NCBI GenBank assembly: GCA_964429015.1
Contig: CAYSAM010000031.1
Location: 1-5,945, forward strand
Source of the DNA: MFAQ01 sp964429015
GTDB lineage: Bacteria > Patescibacteriota > Microgenomatia > UBA1400 > MFAQ01
Direction of reading: 5' to 3'
Length of the DNA: 5,945 nucleotides
Every line of letters starts with the position of its first letter. Positions within the stretch are counted from its first letter, which is position 1. This document shows positions 4,272 through 5,945 of the stretch, piece after piece. Made by a program: the position numbers and the translations under genes. The notes below the pieces were generated by a model. That model had not been told where the DNA came from. It searched no databases and saw only the letters and a program-made list of their open reading frames with translations.

Positions 4272-5945
4272 ATGAAACTAGTAATTGTAGAATCTCCAAC
4301 CAAAACCAAAAGTTTATCCAAGTACTTGGGTAATGAATACGAAATTATGGCCAGTATGGGCCATATTCGTGATCTGCCAAAAAGTAAGATGGGGATTGCG
4401 ATAAAAGAGAAGAGCTCGGGGATTGCTTCGGTTCAGAATACTGAAACTCGCAATGACAGTGTGGAGTATGAGTTTGTGCCGACGTACGAGACGATGGATA
4501 AAAAGGATGATCAGGTAAGAAGGTTAAAAGTGGTAGCGGCAAAAGCAGATGAGATTATTTTGGCTTCCGACCCTGACCGCGAAGGAGAGGCAATTGCCTG
4601 GCATGTGAAGGAAATGTTGAGTGAAAAGAACCAAGAACGCAAGGAGCCAGGAACCCAAGGCAAAGAAAGTAAAAAGGGAAAGAATAAAGAAATAATATTT
4701 AAAAGGATTGCATTTCACTCTATAACCAAAGACGCCATTTTGGAGGCACTGGCTAATCCCCGGGAGATAGATATGGGATTAGTAAACTCGCAACAAGCGA
4801 GGAGGTTTTTGGATAGATTGGTGGGATACAAATTGTCGCCAATTTTATGGAAAAAGGTTCGCCGTGGCTTGTCTGCGGGTAGAGTGCAAAGTGTGGCGGT
4901 GAGATTGATAGTGGAGAAAGAAAGAGAGATAGAGGCACATAAACCCCAGGAGTATTGGCAGATAAAGGTATTGGTAAGAACTCAAGGAATCAAAACTTCT
5001 AAAACTCGAGACGATGAGTTTTGGGTGGAGCTTGCTAAGATAAGCGATAAGAAGCAGGGAATAGATAACGAGAGTGAAGCAAAAAAAGTTTTAAGTGATT
5101 TGGAGTCTGGGCAATATAAAGTACTTGATGTAAAAAAGTCAAAAAGAAAAGCAAATCCATATGCACCATTTAAAACTTCTACTTTGCAACAAGCAGCCGC
5201 AAATACTTTAGGTTGGTCGGCCAAGAGAACTATGAATGTGGCTCAAAGACTTTATGAACAAGGTGATATTACCTATCACCGTACCGACTCATTTAATTTG
5301 GCACCTGTAGCAATCGACGCAGTGCGCGGATTTATAAAAGAAAACTATGGTGATAGTTATTTGCCATCTGCACCCAGAATGTATAAAACAGGAGGAAAAG
5401 TGGTGGCACAAGAAGCTCACGAAGCAGTCCGACCGACCAACGTAGCTGTAACTCCAGAAAAATATGTAGGGCAAGAGGCAGTGCAAGATCAGGAAAAACT
5501 TTACTCTCTAATTTGGCGTAGAACTATAGCTTGCCAAATGGCCGAGGCAATTTTTGATGATACTAGGGTTGAGGTAGAGTCTGGTAAATACTTGCTCACT
5601 GCTAATGGGGTGGTAACAGTTTTTGATGGATGGAAGAAATTGTTTCCAAAAGAAAAAGCAAAGACCGCAGAGGGTGAAGAAGATGCTCAAAGCTTACCAG
5701 AGGTATCGCCAGGTGAGGAATTGCAAAAACAAAAAGTGGATGGAGTGCAAAAATTTACTCAGCCACCAGCAAGGTTTAACGACGCTTCCATAATTAAAGA
5801 GCTAGAAAAGAGGGGAATTGGTAGACCTTCGACATATGCAGCAATTATTTCCACTATTATCGATCGCCGCTATGTAGAACAAAAAGAAAAAAGATTTTAT
5901 CCCACCTCAATTGGACGAGCTGTGGTGGACTTTTTGGTAGCAAAC
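4272..5945 (+). CDS. topA: DNA topoisomerase I (type IA), 3' end outside window
   Basis: This enzyme relaxes negative supercoils by a single-strand break with a 5'-phosphotyrosine link. The frame stays open for 558 codons to the window end. The Toprim domain opens with MKLVIVESPTKTKSL (Glu7) and ASMGHIRDLP, and the metal-binding motif is D100-P-D102-R-E104. SAGRVQSVAVR (201-211), the catalytic ITYHRTDS with Tyr335, QEAHEAVRPT (to 389), and PPARFNDAS plus GIGRPSTY (498-522) follow. His replaces the usual Met in ITY-M-RTDS. Two inserts stand out: residues about 42-62, encoded by a palindromic repeat, and a Lys/Glu-rich tract at about 117-140. The start at 4272 gives the canonical MKLVIVESP; an in-frame ATG at 4260, inside the repeat, would add MTKY. 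Neither has a Shine-Dalgarno. The C-terminal zinc-ribbon part lies beyond the window. Confidence 0.95.
   Translation, partial: MKLVIVESPTKTKSLSKYLGNEYEIMASMGHIRDLPKSKMGIAIKEKSSGIASVQNTETRNDSVEYEFVPTYETMDKKDDQVRRLKVVAAKADEIILASDPDREGEAIAWHVKEMLSEKNQERKEPGTQGKESKKGKNKEIIFKRIAFHSITKDAILEALANPREIDMGLVNSQQARRFLDRLVGYKLSPILWKKVRRGLSAGRVQSVAVRLIVEKEREIEAHKPQEYWQIKVLVRTQGIKTSKTRDDEFWVELAKISDKKQGIDNESEAKKVLSDLESGQYKVLDVKKSKRKANPYAPFKTSTLQQAAANTLGWSAKRTMNVAQRLYEQGDITYHRTDSFNLAPVAIDAVRGFIKENYGDSYLPSAPRMYKTGGKVVAQEAHEAVRPTNVAVTPEKYVGQEAVQDQEKLYSLIWRRTIACQMAEAIFDDTRVEVESGKYLLTANGVVTVFDGWKKLFPKEKAKTAEGEEDAQSLPEVSPGEELQKQKVDGVQKFTQPPARFNDASIIKELEKRGIGRPSTYAAIISTIIDRRYVEQKEKRFYPTSIGRAVVDFLVAN
4395..4458. repeat. 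Diverged copy of the palindromic repeat inside topA
   Basis: ATTGCGA (4395-4401) and TCGCAATGACA (4448-4458) match the ends of the intergenic element at 4189-4265. The interior CGGGGATTGCTTCGG (4418-4432) and the hairpin TTCAG-AATA-CTGAA also have the layout of such elements. It is read in frame as residues about 42-62 of TopA (IAIKEKSSGIASVQNTETRND). That point lies between the MG of the Toprim segment and the VEYEF..Y strand, where other TopA proteins have only a few residues. Confidence 0.75.
4631..4662. repeat. Degenerate 8-bp repeat inside topA
   Basis: Four successive octamers share a C-A-[AG]-G core in fixed phase: CCAAGAAC (4631), GCAAGGAG (4639), CCAGGAAC (4647) and CCAAGGCA (4655). 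Purine-rich sequence follows to about 4691. It encodes the polar tract SEKNQERKEPGTQGKESKKGKNKE (in parts, residues 117-140) just after the DxDxE helix. An 8-bp period is not a multiple of three, so the peptide itself is not repetitive, which suggests the DNA repeat came first. Confidence 0.5.

Overview
The window looks like chromosomal DNA of an AT-rich, small-genome bacterium, most likely a Patescibacteria/CPR member of the Microgenomates type. This is inferred from the compact, weakly Shine-Dalgarno-marked genes, a reduced cell-wall gene set, short tandem repeats packed against stop codons, and inserts in housekeeping proteins. No TGA is read through in any gene, so the standard bacterial code fits. 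There is no taxonomic marker such as rRNA, so the assignment is tentative.

Layout. Bases 1-55 may hold the last codons of a plus-strand gene. Bases 55-163 are tandem heptamers. A minus-strand mreC (167-931) is divergent from a plus-strand pair: a small MreD-like membrane protein (930-1346) and a class B transpeptidase of the PBP2/MrdA type (1347-2882). The two divergent start codons share one CATG, so promoters for each side must lie inside the other gene. These three genes would form the cell-elongation module (MreC scaffold, MreD membrane partner, PBP2 transpeptidase); no rodA or mreB is in the window. The PBP2 appears to lack most of the N-terminal 'head' subdomain.

Bases 2883-4131 contain no credible protein gene. 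They hold three consecutive transcription units on the plus strand. Each has a TTGACA -35 box, exactly 17 bp of spacing and a good -10 box (TATAAT, TATATT, TAGAAT), followed by about 300-370 bp rich in perfect or compensated hairpins and ending in an intrinsic terminator. I could not match any of the three to RNase P RNA, tmRNA, SRP RNA or another family I know. They are the best candidate here for something undescribed.

Bases 4189-4265 are a 77-bp palindromic repeat with 11-bp perfect terminal inverted repeats, ending 6 bp before topA. The DNA topoisomerase I gene starts at 4272 and runs off the window end (558 codons seen, catalytic Tyr335). A second, diverged copy of the repeat lies in frame inside topA (residues about 42-62), and a low-complexity tract (residues about 117-140) is inserted after the Toprim DxDxE motif.
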